A stretch of 64,000 bases of DNA from Streblospio benedicti (GCA_019095985.1 CM032666.1:49110711-49174710); one strand, 5' to 3'; positions 1 through 12,388 are shown, counted from the stretch's first letter. Notes: generated by a model not told the origin, from the sequence alone. Numbers and translations: made by a program.

Positions 1-42
1 TTATTGTTCAGTCAGTTTGGGATTGAATTGTAATTTTATAAC

Positions 43-104
43 AGATTGTATGTGGCTGTGAGAGAACTATTATAGATTGTATGGGGCTGTGAGAGAACTA
101 TTAT
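43..104 (+). repeat. 31-bp tandem duplication
   Basis: Two adjacent copies of a 31-bp unit beginning AGATTGTATG (43-73 and 74-104) differ by one base (tgtggctg versus tggggctg). Confidence 0.9.
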
Positions 105-1314
105 AGTGTGTTTGTTGTCCATTTTGATATCTAAAATGATGAATAAGAATGGTCTAAATTATTTTAGGATTATGATATATGTGTTTGTTCAATAGTGTCA
201 TTGGCTCCATGAATGTTGCAAGAAATAAATAGAAATAAATATTGGTACCATCTGGCTTTGTAACATACTGTAGTCATGTGGCTTAGAACCTCTGTTCAGG
301 CCTCTAGCATATACTTTTGAAAATTCAACTTCCACTTCATTGTGTAAATCACCCATTAGCATGCTCAGTTTTATGATTGACACTCCAATCTAAGTCTCAT
401 AATCAGTTGAGTGTCAAATCTCCATACCTTTCGGGCATGTTATTCAACCAGGGTTGTAGCTACATATATATGAGGCAAGAGTTTCACTATTCATATGGAA
501 CTAATGAGGTTACTTTGAGGTAATACTGGTAAAACTTGCTAGGTATTTAATTTGGTGGTCAGTGGAGTATAAAGTCAGTTGAATGGTGGGCTTGAAAGAC
601 AACAGACCTACCGGTATGCGTGTCACATGCAGGTACTGGTTAGGGCAGGGAGGGTTTAAAACATAATTCCAAATGATATTATGCAAGTCCGTATGATCTA
701 CATGACAAGAGAGAGTCCTAAACAAATGTACATTAGAATGTTATATTACACTCATAATGTTTTTTTTTTGTGTTTGTTGATACCTTTGGCTGTTATTTAT
801 TTAGATGTCCATCAGTATTGGTCAATCATTAGGGTTTCATCCATACATTAAATTGAAATTTACAGTTTATCAAACTAATGCAGGGGTGGGCCATTGCGTC
901 TAGTATGAGTGCAGTTACATAAATAGCGTGTCATAATATTTCCTTCATTGACAAGACATTTAAGAAAAAGAATGGGGCATCATGTGCTAGGTGTTACAGT
1001 TGAATGGTGGGGCACTGACTGGAAATGTGTAACGCGTATGGGAATATTTAATTTGATTATTTACATATTTTGATTACCTACTCAATAAATTAACACATTT
1101 GATCGATTGTATCAATGTATGTTTTCTTTTAATAGATGTATGGCTTATACCCTAGTATACATACACTTTCGTGATAAAAAGCCATGAGCTTTCTGTTGCA
1201 ATCAATTAGAATCAACAAATACAATCACTTTGCTAACAGTATTTATTTCATCTATTATACAAATCTTATAGTTTTACATCGCAACATTTATTTAATCCGT
1301 AAGTGAAGCATAAA

Positions 1315-1412
1315 GATGTTTATATTTTCAAATCAATGAACTATAAATGGTTATTTTAAGGATGTTCGTTATGTTTTCAAATCAATGAACTATAAACAGT
1401 TATTTCACAATC
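1315..1412 (+). repeat. 49-bp imperfect tandem duplication
   Basis: A 23-bp core (TTTTCAAATCAATGAACTAT and three more bases) at 1325-1347 recurs at 1374-1396, a 49-bp period. The flanking parts of the unit are similar (gatgtt...ttttcaa; ggttatttt versus agttatttc). Confidence 0.8.
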
Positions 1413-2714
1413 AATTTCAAATTCTTTTGTTCAGACCAACTTCCTGGCAGGATAGATAACACGCTGCAAATATACCCCAGTATAATACTGTTTGAGAGGT
1501 GTTACATACTAACAGCATATATGCCTGGAGGGGGGGTGTAGTGCACTTGATACATTTTGCAAACGTGGAGGCGCCACTGGAATGGGTCACAATTTCACCC
1601 CTAAAAATTTGATGTCTTAAAGATGCCATTGACGACAATATGGCTGCCATCGTCTGCAAATTTTGTTATAAAATTGGCAATATGTAGCCAGCAGCATGAT
1701 TTTCAGCACCAAAAACAAATTTCCACTCCTACCCAGTACCACAACCAATATACCGTAATCGCTACATGTAGTCGGATGGTGTCTAGTTAAGGCCCGTCAC
1801 ACCGCGACGACTGTGTTCGACCCGAACTTTAAGCATTATGTTTTACAAAATTTTAGCACTTTTCACCCAAGATTTCAAATGTTTGGTGGAGCCCCCCATA
1901 CACTATCTAGGTTAGTGCCCCCTCCCCGGGCATATATGTATGGCATTATATGCCAAGTTTTCCATGTCATTAACATTAATTTTATTGAAGTTTAAAGTTA
2001 CACGTACATTTAATGAACATCTTGCACAAGTTCGCACTTTTTATGCCTGCCTTTTTTACATATTTATTTTATAAAAGTAACACATGTATAAAGAAATCGT
2101 GTAAAAGTATCACTACAGACCATATTTCTTGTTGTCAACCAAGAAATGAGGAAACACATATATTTTTGTGCACATACTAAGTTATAATAGATAATAAACA
2201 AAATTGCATATAAGATTATTTATATATTTTTATTGTGATGTTTAACTTTACATCCTAAACTTGATATTATTGGCTGAGTCTTCAATACTACTTAAAAAAT
2301 CTTTACAGCTACATGTAGGTACACAACGCATTCTGGTCAAAGGAACAACGGTTAGAGGAAACGATTATCACACACATTCATTCAGTAAGTTTGATCAGTG
2401 AGAATCCTGATGCGGATCCAATCTAATTGATCCATCAACCCCTGTATGAGCGGGTTAGTATTACACAATTGGTCCTGTAGAGAATAGTGGACTCCTTGAA
2501 GGGACGGAAGACCGTACCCATAGTGGCGGCCTTGTTTTTAAGGTTACTTTACATAATAATTATAATTACGTATTTATTTGCAGTCAAACAATCCATTTAA
2601 TATGTATTCAGACTACTCTACAGCCACACTATATCTTACTCAACTTTCGCAATCATGTTGCAGAGTTCTTTTCTATCAGCATTGGCGTTCACTTGGCTAA
2701 CCTGTATCTATAGT

Positions 2715-2855
2715 TAAAGTGTGTGTGGCACGGAGCAGTGTGCAACCGCTTAGGAATGAGTTTACCCAACACCCATCACCAGACCCGAGCGGGAATCGAA
2801 CCCACGACCCTCTAAGTACACCCCCTATTCACTCGGCCACAGCTAGGTGTCAACA
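2715..2855 (-). mobile_element. tRNA-derived SINE, diverged copy (family A)
   Basis: On the minus strand the element has a tRNA-like head: TGGCCGAGTGAATAGG resembles an A box and GGTCGTGGGTTCGATTCC is a near-consensus RNA polymerase III B box. The body continues GGGTCTGGTGATGGGT and ends near GTTGCACACTGCTCCGTG. The same head and body occur at 42747-42856 and 46118-46248, so it belongs to a dispersed family. This copy is the most diverged of the three. Confidence 0.75.
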
Positions 2856-3280
2856 CCATATAGCCACAGACGCTATGAAAAATTGTCTAAATTCCAGTAT
2901 CTATTTATCTTTTTGTTTATTTTTGTGTGTGTATGTGGTGGTGTGGTGGTAGTTGGCTTGGGGATTGGGGGGGGGGGGGGCCCATAGAAAGACTGCGCGC
3001 CTATAGTGTTAGCAGAATTCCTGCCTAACATGGTTTGCCTCTAATCAGCCGTCTAATCTTTTGCATTCCTGGCTACGCCCGTGTATTCAACCCACTCGTT
3101 ACTGAAAGTAATCCGCAATCAGAGCCAAGCTGCTTTATTTCTGGAAGTCGTCACAAAAGGAAGGCTGAGAAAGTAACACCCAGTAAACTTCAAATAGGGA
3201 TCTTTCACATCGTCCCCGGCGATAGTGTCGCCTACTTACGCGAGCCAATGAGAGATCCGAACGCGTCGCCTTTTAAATCT

Positions 3281-3320
3281 GCAAATTGTGTCGCCGGCTA
3301 CGTAAGTCACCGGTGGGATA
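3281..3320 (+). repeat. Inverted repeat, left copy (partner at 5603-5640)
   Basis: The stretch GTGTCGCCGGCTACGTAAGT followed by CACCGGTGGG is closely matched, in reverse complement, at 5603-5640 (CCCCCGGTGACTTATGTCGC then CGGCGACACATTTGCA). The copies face each other across 2.3 kb. They may be the ends of a decayed DNA transposon or two copies of one MITE end. Confidence 0.6.
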
Positions 3321-4448
3321 GAAGGTACCTTACACAGTGAGGCTGTCGTATGTCGACATCCAGTAGCATTTGACATCCCCATGGATAATATAATGAAACA
3401 ACATGCTCGACACAAAGTCTCCACATCACAATTCTACGTTCAAATCACATGCACGGTCAGAATGACAAGTTTCACTGTACTGCTTACTATCTACTGTAAG
3501 CTCCGGTACACTTTATTTCTTGTGGTTCTAAGGATTCTCTATATCATATTGAACAAGTAACCACCTCGCCACTGTCCTAGTCTCTGATAATACCAAAGGA
3601 TTTTCAACTTCGTGTTAGATTCATCTTGGTGAGATTAATATTAAAACGGCTGAGCTGTATCGGAGGTTCATTTTTTTAGACATTATATATAGCTGGATTA
3701 TAGCGACTTGGAAGGAGCCGTGTCGACGTCATTTGCACAACCTCTGTTAGTGGACATCTTAAAATTTGCTCTATACATATTTTCTACTCATATTTTCCTG
3801 ATCATCCTATATATTAATACGCTAATTTTTGGACTTTGTTCGGCTATCTCCTCTTTAACCTGACTAGCTGGACGCCATCTAACTACAGGAGATCGTTCAT
3901 GGTACTGTGTAGTTTTGCACGAATATGTTTCTTCATCGTCAAGATGGCCCTGATGGTTGTTAATTAGCTGTTTTATAACAAAAATAGCAGACAGCGGCAG
4001 CCATGACAGCGTCATGTGGAATAGTGTGATGTCATAATGACGCACACGTCGATTCGAATACTGTAGGGATTACATGCCTGTCAGGCAGACATCATATGGG
4101 CCTCGTGTGGTTCCGTAAATTCTATAGAATGTTTCAATATGTGTATCACCAAGCGCACATGCACTACATGATATGCCCATATAATACATTTGAAACAGCC
4201 TGTAGTCAACAGTGTCGACGCCGTATCTTCACGGGATTTAATGTAAACCACTTGAGCGGGAGGCATAAGATGGGGTCTCATTAAAAGAACATTTCGTTTG
4301 TACGTTGTAATGAAATCTATATGGTTTAAGGTTGGTATTTCAAAGAAACCCCACACCTAGCCCCAATGGCATGCATGAGCGGTTCTTTTCAAGCTTCGTG
4401 CCAGGCAGTTGTGATTACCACCACTTTGCCAATTGGGCTATGTGTACA

Positions 4449-4640
4449 TTAGAACCTTCAATCAAGACCACCTCTATAAATACGCCACCTCTATTATAAG
4501 ATGATTTATAACATTCCCAAGTCTTCCCAAGTCTTCATAAAAAAGTCCATTGCAAACGTCCCTAAAGAGACCACCTCTATATCAAACCACTTGACGCCAG
4601 TCCTTAGCAGTCTTAATAGGGATGTTCTACTGAAGTGTGT
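4449..4640 (+). mobile_element. pogo/Tigger-like MITE, decayed (family C)
   Basis: It starts ATTAGAACCTTCAATCAAGA, continues with CCACCTCTATAA-type repeats and ends GGGATGTTCTACTG, an inverted match to the start. The same layout occurs at 9547-9725 and, reversed, at 20365-20524. Ends of the form CAGTAGAACCTC are typical of pogo/Tigger-group Tc1-mariner elements; no transposase is present. Confidence 0.6.
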
Positions 4641-5602
4641 GAGAATATCTGTGCCATGGAGAGCATGATGTTCCCATTGTCATAGACACTAATTTTTCAT
4701 CCCATACCTTGTGCACATTAGATGCCAAGTGCATTTTCAGTGATCAATGACTTACTTGAGAAGATATACTTCTCTGTCTTCGCCAAGTATACCACATCCA
4801 AGCTACGAAATCCATAGCTTGACCTGTTATGTTGCTTGACTTCTTGCTCATTGCAAAAGATTCTATATTGTTGTAGAAGAACTTCCCTATCTCAATGTAC
4901 CTTCAGTCTTAAAGGTTGTTCCAAAACACTCTTTCTCCATATCATACTTGATACTTGGAAGGTGCTAAGTTGTCAGTACAATGATGTGTGCCAATATTGT
5001 TTATTATTTATTTGTATGTACTAAATAACAGGGCCAACGTTACAAAGTATCACCCATGCCCACAATTTGCACACGGGTGGTTACTGGAGAAAAAGAGTGC
5101 TGTACTAATTTCATACACTTTACTCAATATATCCCTTTCCTATGTCCATGGATGGGTGATGGTGCTGTCAGGACGTGGGTAAGTATCGTCAGGACAAGAG
5201 TGCTTGAAAATAAAATGCTGTAAAAACATATTTATACACTCACCAAATATGTATTTTTTCTATGCCCATGGAGGGCATTGTTTTCCCATTTACATGGACA
5301 CTAACATTTCCTCCCATAGATTTTCATTTTACATGCCAAGTCAAAGGATTTCATCAATGATTTAATTGGGATCGACTTATACGATTATGTAACTGGAGTG
5401 CTTCAATGTGATTCTCAGCATGCCTCTTTGACCACTCGGGTATAAGCTAGTTCACATTATTGTACATGAAATAAAAGTATGTGTCTTAAAGAATGATCGT
5501 AAGAGGGACGTTTTGCCTTGATATTGTCAACGTCTTTAAAAGGAGATTGAACTGTAACTGTGCTACGGTGATTTAGAGAACCAATCAGAGGGGCAGTATT
5601 TG

Positions 5603-5640
5603 TCCCCCGGTGACTTATGTCGCCGGCGACACATTTGCAT
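5603..5640 (-). repeat. Inverted repeat, right copy (partner at 3281-3320)
   Basis: Reverse-complement match to 3281-3320 with about nine tenths identity over 30 bp (GTGTCGCCGGCGACATAAGT then CACCGGGGGA on the minus strand). A downstream TTTGCA corresponds to an upstream TGCAAA in the other copy, so the similarity extends slightly past the core. Confidence 0.6.
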
Positions 5641-6794
5641 GAAGGTGGCGAGTTCAGGCCTCTAATTGACCAGCCTAAGTATCAAACGAAATGAAACTTA
5701 CACTAACAATTTCTGGCCATTTAATTTCAAACCAATAGCTATACCAAAAATCACAAAATCTAGACACATAGCTATACTAAAATCACAAAATTTAGAGCCA
5801 TCGCTATACCTGAGATGTCTAACACCCGTACTACTCGACATATAGTAAGACACCCACTCACTCCCCCGCTTCCCCTCCCCGAGGGTACCCCGGCCACTCC
5901 CGTCACAGCGGTGAAGTAGGCCTACTAGCGCACTGGATTGAAAATAATTATTAATCCATTAAAAACCTATTTATACATGCAGACAACTGCTGGAAACCTC
6001 TTGCAGGCGCTCGCATCTCACTCATAGGCGACACACTAGACCCACTTGATGCAAACGCAGACCTGAGGCGCATACTACCAGTGAAAACGCAAGACCACTG
6101 AGGACTGCCTGCAGTGGACCACACCGCGCATCATCAGTGATCATGTAGCGTACGTGCTCCGGCAGGCGAACCCTGCTACTCTTTCTTACAATATAAATGT
6201 TTATAATTATTACGTTTATGTTTTTTTTTTAAAGTTTGGATAGTTTTGTCATTACCATATTTGTTGATAAGTGATTTGTATTGTTTGGTCGGATATTAGA
6301 AGTTCATTTGTTTGTATGTTTTTTTTTTATTGAGAAGCAAGTTTACGGTGCTGGTAAACCAGCGTAACCAGGGCAACGTTAGTCCCGTACCTCGGGGCTT
6401 GAAGTGTGTATGTGTGTGTGTGGGGGGGGAGATGTCTTCAAGAGGTTCTGTGGGTATGGACGTGTAACTGGACAGGGGTACATGTACCTTTAAGCGCCGT
6501 CTAAAATATGTTTTGGTCATAATTTCCTATCTGTTATATTCTTGGGTCATAACTTTTAAAAATTCTGTATGTTTTTGTATCAGATATTTGACATTTTCAT
6601 GCAAATATTGACAAATCATTATATTATCAGGTAATAAAAATGTTATTTGCTTAAATACAAATCAATCATCCTTTAGTAACACGATGACTGAGCATTATCA
6701 AAATATTAAGTCACTTAGGGAGTGTTCATTTAAGTACTGGCCGGGGTGGGGATAAATTAGCGGAAGTACCAGAAAAAGTGTCGCCTATGCCAAG

Positions 6795-7535
6795 AGTAGT
6801 AAAGAAAAAATATACCGAAGAAGCAATTAAGGGGTTATACCGAAGAAGCCATTAATCATGTCCAGCATTCCTCGTTGACAGCTCGAGTTATACCGAAGAA
6901 GCCATTAATCACGCCGCGCGTTGACGTCTGACAGCTGTCAGCGGTCAGCGGTCAGCGCTCGACTCGGCTCGGGGATTAGACTAGCGACCAGGGCTGGGAT
7001 GCGATCTCGATGCGGTCAGCGGCGCGCTCGGCTCGCCTCGACCACGGGGGCTGGGACGCGATCTCGACACGCTCAATCACGACCGCCTCATAAAGTCATG
7101 GTGGAATATCGCGTGACGAACGTCGTGTTGAAATCGGTCCTCGCTACCGGGACGCCTCTCGACATTTCCTCCCTAGCCAACGTTTTAACTAACGTCGTCT
7201 CGACCCCGCCAGTTTAAGCGCCCNNNNNNNNNNNNNNNNNNNNNNNNNNNNNNNNNNNNNNNNNNNNNNNNNNNNNNNNNNNNNNNNNNNNNNNNNNNNN
7301 NNNNNNNNNNNNNNNNNNNNNNNTCGATTCACGCGACACCGCCGCGATCTCTAATCCCCGAGCCGAGCCGAGCGCTGACCGCTGACCGCTGACAGCTGTC
7401 AGACGTCAACGCGCGGCGTGATTAATGGCTTCTTCGGTATAACTCGAGCTGTCAACGAGGAATGCTGGACATGATTAATGGCTTCTTCGGTATAACCCCT
7501 TAATTGCTTCTTCGGTATATTTTTTCTTTACTACT
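6795..7535. mobile_element. Foldback DNA transposon with 185-bp inverted arms and 6-bp target duplication
   Basis: The arms 6795-6979 and 7351-7535 are both 185 bp and nearly perfect reverse complements. They start AGTAGTAAAGAAAAAATATA. Each arm carries three internal direct repeats of ATACCGAAGAAGC(C/A)ATTAA, then a GC-rich part with repeated CGGTCAG. GCCAAG at 6789-6794 and again at 7536-7541 looks like a 6-bp target-site duplication. The centre (6980-7350) is GC- and CpG-rich, unlike its surroundings, and contains a 100-N gap. No transposase is visible, so the element is non-autonomous or its core lies in the gap. The superfamily is unknown. Confidence 0.85.
7224..7323. other. Assembly gap (100 N)
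   Basis: Exactly 100 undetermined bases, the usual placeholder for a gap of unknown size. It lies between the arms of the foldback element, where long inverted repeats commonly break assemblies. Confidence 0.98.
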
Positions 7536-7655
7536 GCCAAGGAGAAGGATCAGAAAAGTCTTCTGGCAGCGAGGGAACATTTTTGTTTTACAGAAGATGC
7601 ACCAGCCATATTTTAATGTCTGATCCGCATTATTTTAGACCATGCTCTTGTTTTG

Positions 7656-7930
7656 CACTCTGAGTATCAGATGTCAAACAAATTGACCTCTGAAATGTTT
7701 CACCTCAGAGTGGATTATCATAATTTATGTGACCTGTTTAAATACTGCAACCTGAATGGTTAAACCCGCCACACCCATCTGATACTTAGCTGTGATTGGT
7801 CACTTGACCTCATTTATATTCATCACCGGCCAGTGATGATTATAGATTAACAGCCTGTGATTGGCCAGAATTTTTAATGAGAATAGTTATGTGTCAGAGG
7901 TCTCTTTCAGGACATCTGATACTCAGAGTG
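7656..7930. mobile_element. 275-bp MITE with 20-bp perfect terminal inverted repeats
   Basis: CACTCTGAGTATCAGATGTC at 7656-7675 is the exact reverse complement of 7911-7930. The similarity continues inward with mismatches (TGACCTCTGAAAT against the complement of TGTCAGAGGTCT). The interior is non-coding. A further CACTCTGAG lies at about 7938, so a second truncated end may adjoin. I cannot define a target-site duplication. Confidence 0.8.
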
Positions 7931-10900
7931 ATCTTTTGCACTCTGAGACCTTTTGGTTCAGATGTAATCTTATAAATAACCTATGACACGCATGTTGGAA
8001 TGACAACACCTGCATCTATAATTTTTTCTCTTGTATCTCCTTCTATTGTATTTATCAATGTTTGACTAGTAAAGGCATTACATCGACCACAGTTTGAATC
8101 AAATTTATTTCAAAATAGAACAAATTTTGCTTGCACAAAAATCAATATATTAGAAGACTGTAAACACTGTTAGTTCTAAAGCCCCATCCACACCGCAACG
8201 AACACATGTGTCGTATATGATGCGGCGTCACATCCAGCAAAACTGGGTTGTGAGGACGATCTTACTATAATTCAATTTGTAGGCCATGGGTACAACTGAG
8301 CATGTTCAGTCAGGGTGACATATCGTTGTATGTAATTTTGACTTGTTGCTTTGGTGTGGATACCCCTACGACGCGACGGAGCGTCGTGGTCTTGTGTACA
8401 TCACAAAGTTGTATGTTAAGTCACTCTGGTATTACATCTATTGACAAAATGCGTATGTTCTCATCAGTAATACTAAAAGCTGTATCTACCGGTTTATGGA
8501 ATGCTTGCCGGGATCGTGGCAAGCTTAAGCTTGCGACCAATCATCGTAGTCGTGTGCACAGGCCCCTTCATAACCAGAAACTTGTACAATTTTTTTTCCA
8601 GACAACACTACGAGCGGTGCGTCGTATAGTGTCGCGTGTAGTCGTAGCAGTGTGGACTGCGCTCCTGAGTTTATATAAGACCCAGGTCTTAACTATGCCA
8701 GAGAGGAGGCCACGAAAATTTTCAACCCTCCCCCACCAGTACTTTATGAACCCTCCATTATGATATTATACTTTTGGGTACTAGTTCAGAGCTTCTTTAT
8801 ATTTTTGGGTCTGATATCTTCGGCGGTGGCATTATTTCTCGATACTGATTTCATACTCCCGGTGGCACACGCGTACCATTTTTTGGGGTAAGTGTGTAAA
8901 TTGACTTTGCATCATTGCTATAAGTTCAGCTCACGGAGAGCGATGTACATGAAACGGGTTTGGTGGATCATGGTTTTCACATTCGGAAATCGATTACTGG
9001 TGGATGGATGGGCATTAGAATGGGAACGCAGAGCAACTCCACCAAGCCAATCTGGCTGGATTATAAGAAAGAAAAAAACCCAGATACGATTTTGGACAAA
9101 ATCACGATTTCCATGGCCCTTGGCTGGGGTGGACTGGGGTGGGGTAAAAGCACCGTAACCCCATGAATATGCAGTTTTAGAACATACAGTTGTCTGCACA
9201 AAATAAAATCATAATGAAGTATCTACAACAAAGGTGAATACATTCATATAGGTGCCGCCCTAGGACCTGGATATAAATATTCAATCGGCCAGAAGGGACT
9301 TAAAAGTAGCCCCACCCCCACCCCCCCGCCAACCCCGCCCAAATCTGACGGGTCGTTTATAGGTTGTGTTGGTACGTGTCACCCAATATATAGGGATACT
9401 TTTTTGGCTCATCCCTTATGCCTTTCGGCCATAGTTTCCCCATCCATTATAGATATCGTCATTATCCTACTGGTATATATTGAATCAACGCATATACACG
9501 TACTTTTCACGTATTGAGGATATCCACATACGAGAGGTTCCACTATATAGTAGAACCTCCAATTAAGACCACCTCTATAATGAGCCCACCTCTATAATAA
9601 GACCACTTTTCACCCCAAACCTCCATAAAGCTACAAAAGCTAACCTCTGTATAGATACCACCTCTCTATAGATACCACCCAACACCGGGTCCAAAGGTGG
9701 TCCTAATAGAAAGGTTCTACTGTATATATACACGGATGCAAGTGTCATGAAGTGTGAAGTTAAGCTAGTCTTTGTGCGGCTGCTTGTAGAAACTTACATT
9801 TCAAGGACCCTTGCATTCTGCGTGATGTGGACACTTTCCGGCATATCATATACATAGTGAACTTCGAGAGTGAACCTCTCTTTAAAAGACACCTGTCTTA
9901 TGCAGTTATATTCCAAGCCTACTAAAGGTGTCCACTAAGATCACGACACAGACTCGTGTCCCAGAAAGCTAATGAAGAAACAACAGCCAAACCAGAAGCA
10001 GTTATAGCGCAAAACAGTAAACATACATTATCTGTAACAGAATACACTAGTAATAAACACTGCTATAGTTTATGTGTGTTGACCTCAATAGTATATACAG
10101 AGTCGCATCTCATCGTACAGTTACCTCAGTTTACAATAACTGATGTGTTTTTGTTTAATTGTGTAAGAGCCAAAGTACAATATAAACCAGGTTGTTTGTT
10201 GATGACATTTTCAATTTCACACCGACTCATTCAGACATTATGCTTATCCGTCAACATGACCAACATTATAAGATTGGTGTATTAGTGAGATAATTTTTCA
10301 AACAATGACAAATTGGTTGATACGAGATAGTCCGATGCAAGCCAGTAACAGTAACACGCTGTAATATAAAATAAGATGATTAAATGTATTACCATTATTG
10401 CATTTATATACATTAAATTAAGTCAATGCAACATAAAAAGGTGCAAAACTCAAGATAGGGCCCCTGTTGGGTCCACCTGAGCAAATCAAAGCCTGCCTCA
10501 TGAATATTCTGATGATGTTATTAATTGCACGCGTCTAAATCCACTTGCAGTCCCAGGGGAGCACACGGTACGCATTACTGATACAACATGTATTACACGT
10601 CCATGTAAACACGTTAAAAGAGAACATACCATGTCTTATTGTTTATATAATTCATTGCTTTATATATCAGTAATGCATCAGATGACAAACGTCCCCTAGA
10701 GATATGTGCAATGTATAAACCATATATATTGCCAATTCAAGTACAGTATAAGGTTTGCTGGTATGTATAGTAGGGAAAATCTGAATATAGTGTATCTGTA
10801 TAAATATGAATCTAGTGTTAATAGTGTAACATGCGAGGAGCATATGTAATAGCAAATATGAGGTCGACTATTCAACTTCACAAATCATTTCACTTTCTTT

Positions 10901-11500
10901 TAAAGTTTACATGATGAATTTGAACAGCGATCAAAATCGTAGATTCTAATCATTACAATAATCATTGTACGTGACCGAAAAGGCCTATCAAAAACCCATT
11001 GCCCAAGAAAGCAGCAACGACAGCCTCGACAGGCTAGGCCTACATATTCGAAAACACGCCAGAAAATGGATTCTAATCTGTAAACAATACAAGTACTCTA
11101 TTTAACATACTTGAATCTTCTTTATGTTTGAAATGGACGTAGTGCAAACTCACAGTTGATCACAGCTCAATGACCCAGCAACATTCTCTTGTTTTCCTTT
11201 CAAGTAGTGTTCATTATGTATATAGAAACGTGCAAGGCAAACCACACAATGCAAGCGCAGATAAATTTACTGTGTGATATATATTGCCATGGTAAATACG
11301 ATTAGAGTCTCAAATGTGTATTGCGCCGTGTTGTATGAAAGCCTTCGTATTCCGTGATCCCCCATCACCGCCTCCGGACTCTTGGCGCATTCTAGGAGTC
11401 ACCGCAGACGACAAGGCCAAAGATTACACAGCACTGAGCCGCGGCTTGCCCATGTAAGTACGAGAAGCCGTATTTTCCTTTGTCCCATACAGTAACAGTG
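7931..11500. other. Gene-free spacer upstream of the myosin promoter
   Basis: No supported exon. It includes a pogo/Tigger-like MITE at 9547-9725, a C/G-rich simple tract near 9305-9330, and, at 8172-8656, repeated motifs around TCCACACYGCTACGA that may be a decayed inverted-repeat element. The distal muscle-gene promoter region probably lies in the last several hundred bases. Confidence 0.5.
9547..9725 (+). mobile_element. pogo/Tigger-like MITE (family C)
   Basis: The left end TATAGTAGAACCTCCAATTA and the right end AAGGTTCTACTGTATA are inverted repeats flanked by TA. The interior has several copies of GACCACCTCTATA-like motifs. It is the best preserved of three related copies in the window and has no coding capacity. 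Confidence 0.75.
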
Positions 11501-11505
11501 GCTCT

Positions 11506-11636
11506 CATTGGTCCAGTTGTGTCATTCAGGCCGCCACTGGACCAATGGCGTTGAATGTATTACCTGATGTCCGTGTCGCGGGCCGGAATGCGTCCGCAAG
11601 CCGAGGTATAAAAGCTCGGCCGAGACGACGAGCCGG
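11506..11636 (+). promoter_or_regulatory. Myosin heavy chain core promoter: paired CCAAT boxes and TATA box
   Basis: TATAAAAG at 11607-11614 is a strong TATA box about 30 bp before a plausible start site near 11637. Upstream, CATTGGTCCAGT (11506-11517) and ACTGGACCAATG (11536-11547) form a perfect 12-bp inverted repeat with an 18-bp spacer, giving two opposed CCAAT boxes. The region is GC-rich relative to its flanks. It is followed at once by a short non-coding exon with a consensus donor (GTAAGT), as expected for a muscle structural gene. The assignment is inferred from position and motifs. Confidence 0.75.
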
Positions 11637-11661
11637 TGTGAGCGGCTTTTGACACTGGACT
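11637..11661 (+). other. Non-coding first exon of the myosin gene
   Basis: The segment from about 30 bp after the TATA box to a consensus donor GTAAGT at 11662-11667. The next acceptor, TGCTTTTGCAG, is at 13595, followed by 77 nt of leader and then the myosin ATG. The start site is approximate, and the first intron would be 11662-13595. Confidence 0.55.
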
Positions 11662-12388
11662 GTAAGTATTACCGAGTTGACGTCTCCTCCTGCTAAGTTG
11701 TATGTTTACTATACCTGTTCACATCCTCATACCCACTTGTATTTCACCTCCATCTGTACACCTCCCACCTGATTAAAACCCAGACACGGTTTATCTTATA
11801 TACACCATTTATGAAACCAATTCTGAATCTAGTTGTTCCCAACCCGATATTACCTCTACTCACTATTTATCTGACACCTACTTCAATATAGTCTTATCAT
11901 ATAGTTTAAGTACTGAAGTTTATAGGGATACACACGTGCACAACGGATATACTGAATTATGGCCTGGATATGATATTTCGTTATTATCTGGATATATTCA
12001 TTAAATTTTAGGAACTTGTAAGACAATCACAGTGACAGTGAATAACAGACCACTAGATGCTGAAAAGTGATAGACGTATCTTGAACCATGATCCGGTGTA
12101 AATTATAAGCGGGTTTTTTTGTTTTTTTTGTTTTTTTTTTGCTTTTTTTTAAAATAAAAACTCAATTTACCAATCTTACATTCATAAACTGATAAAAAGT
12201 ATTTTGTCAGTGTTCACTCTTCACGTTCACGGTTCTTATGTAGATAGTAGGTAGACACGCGAGCAGAAATATGTGTGTCAGCCATAGCAAACTGTGTTCT
12301 CAACACATAGAGAACACATATAGATAGTATATATACCATCTCATTGAAGAGGATGACTGAGTGTTATCATTTTGACACATAATACAAA

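Larger units (their letters stand above)
1..2714. other. Gene-free AT-rich spacer
   Basis: I see no exon with credible coding content on either strand; the longest open frames are short and of simple composition. It contains two short tandem duplications, listed separately, and otherwise unremarkable AT-rich DNA. Confidence 0.6.
2857..6788. other. Gene-free spacer with repeat fragments
   Basis: No convincing exon. It contains a poly-G run near 2968, a TG/G microsatellite at about 6408-6430, a pogo/Tigger-like MITE and a pair of inverted GC-rich repeats (listed separately). The open frames here lack splice support and family features. Confidence 0.55.

Noticed and set aside
6921-7217. 98-residue open frame in the GC-rich arm of the foldback element
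   Set aside because: It lies in repeat DNA with CpG-rich composition, overlaps the inverted arm and shows no domain. GC-rich DNA has few stops by chance.
8172-8656. Possible decayed transposon with TCCACACYGCTACGA-like ends, overlapping a 153-residue frame
   Set aside because: The two ends align only with many mismatches, no target duplication is visible, and the frame has no family features. Too weak to list.
8892-9199. Overlapping open frames on both strands
   Set aside because: No splice context, no hydrophobic or domain pattern, and similar length on both strands, as expected by chance.
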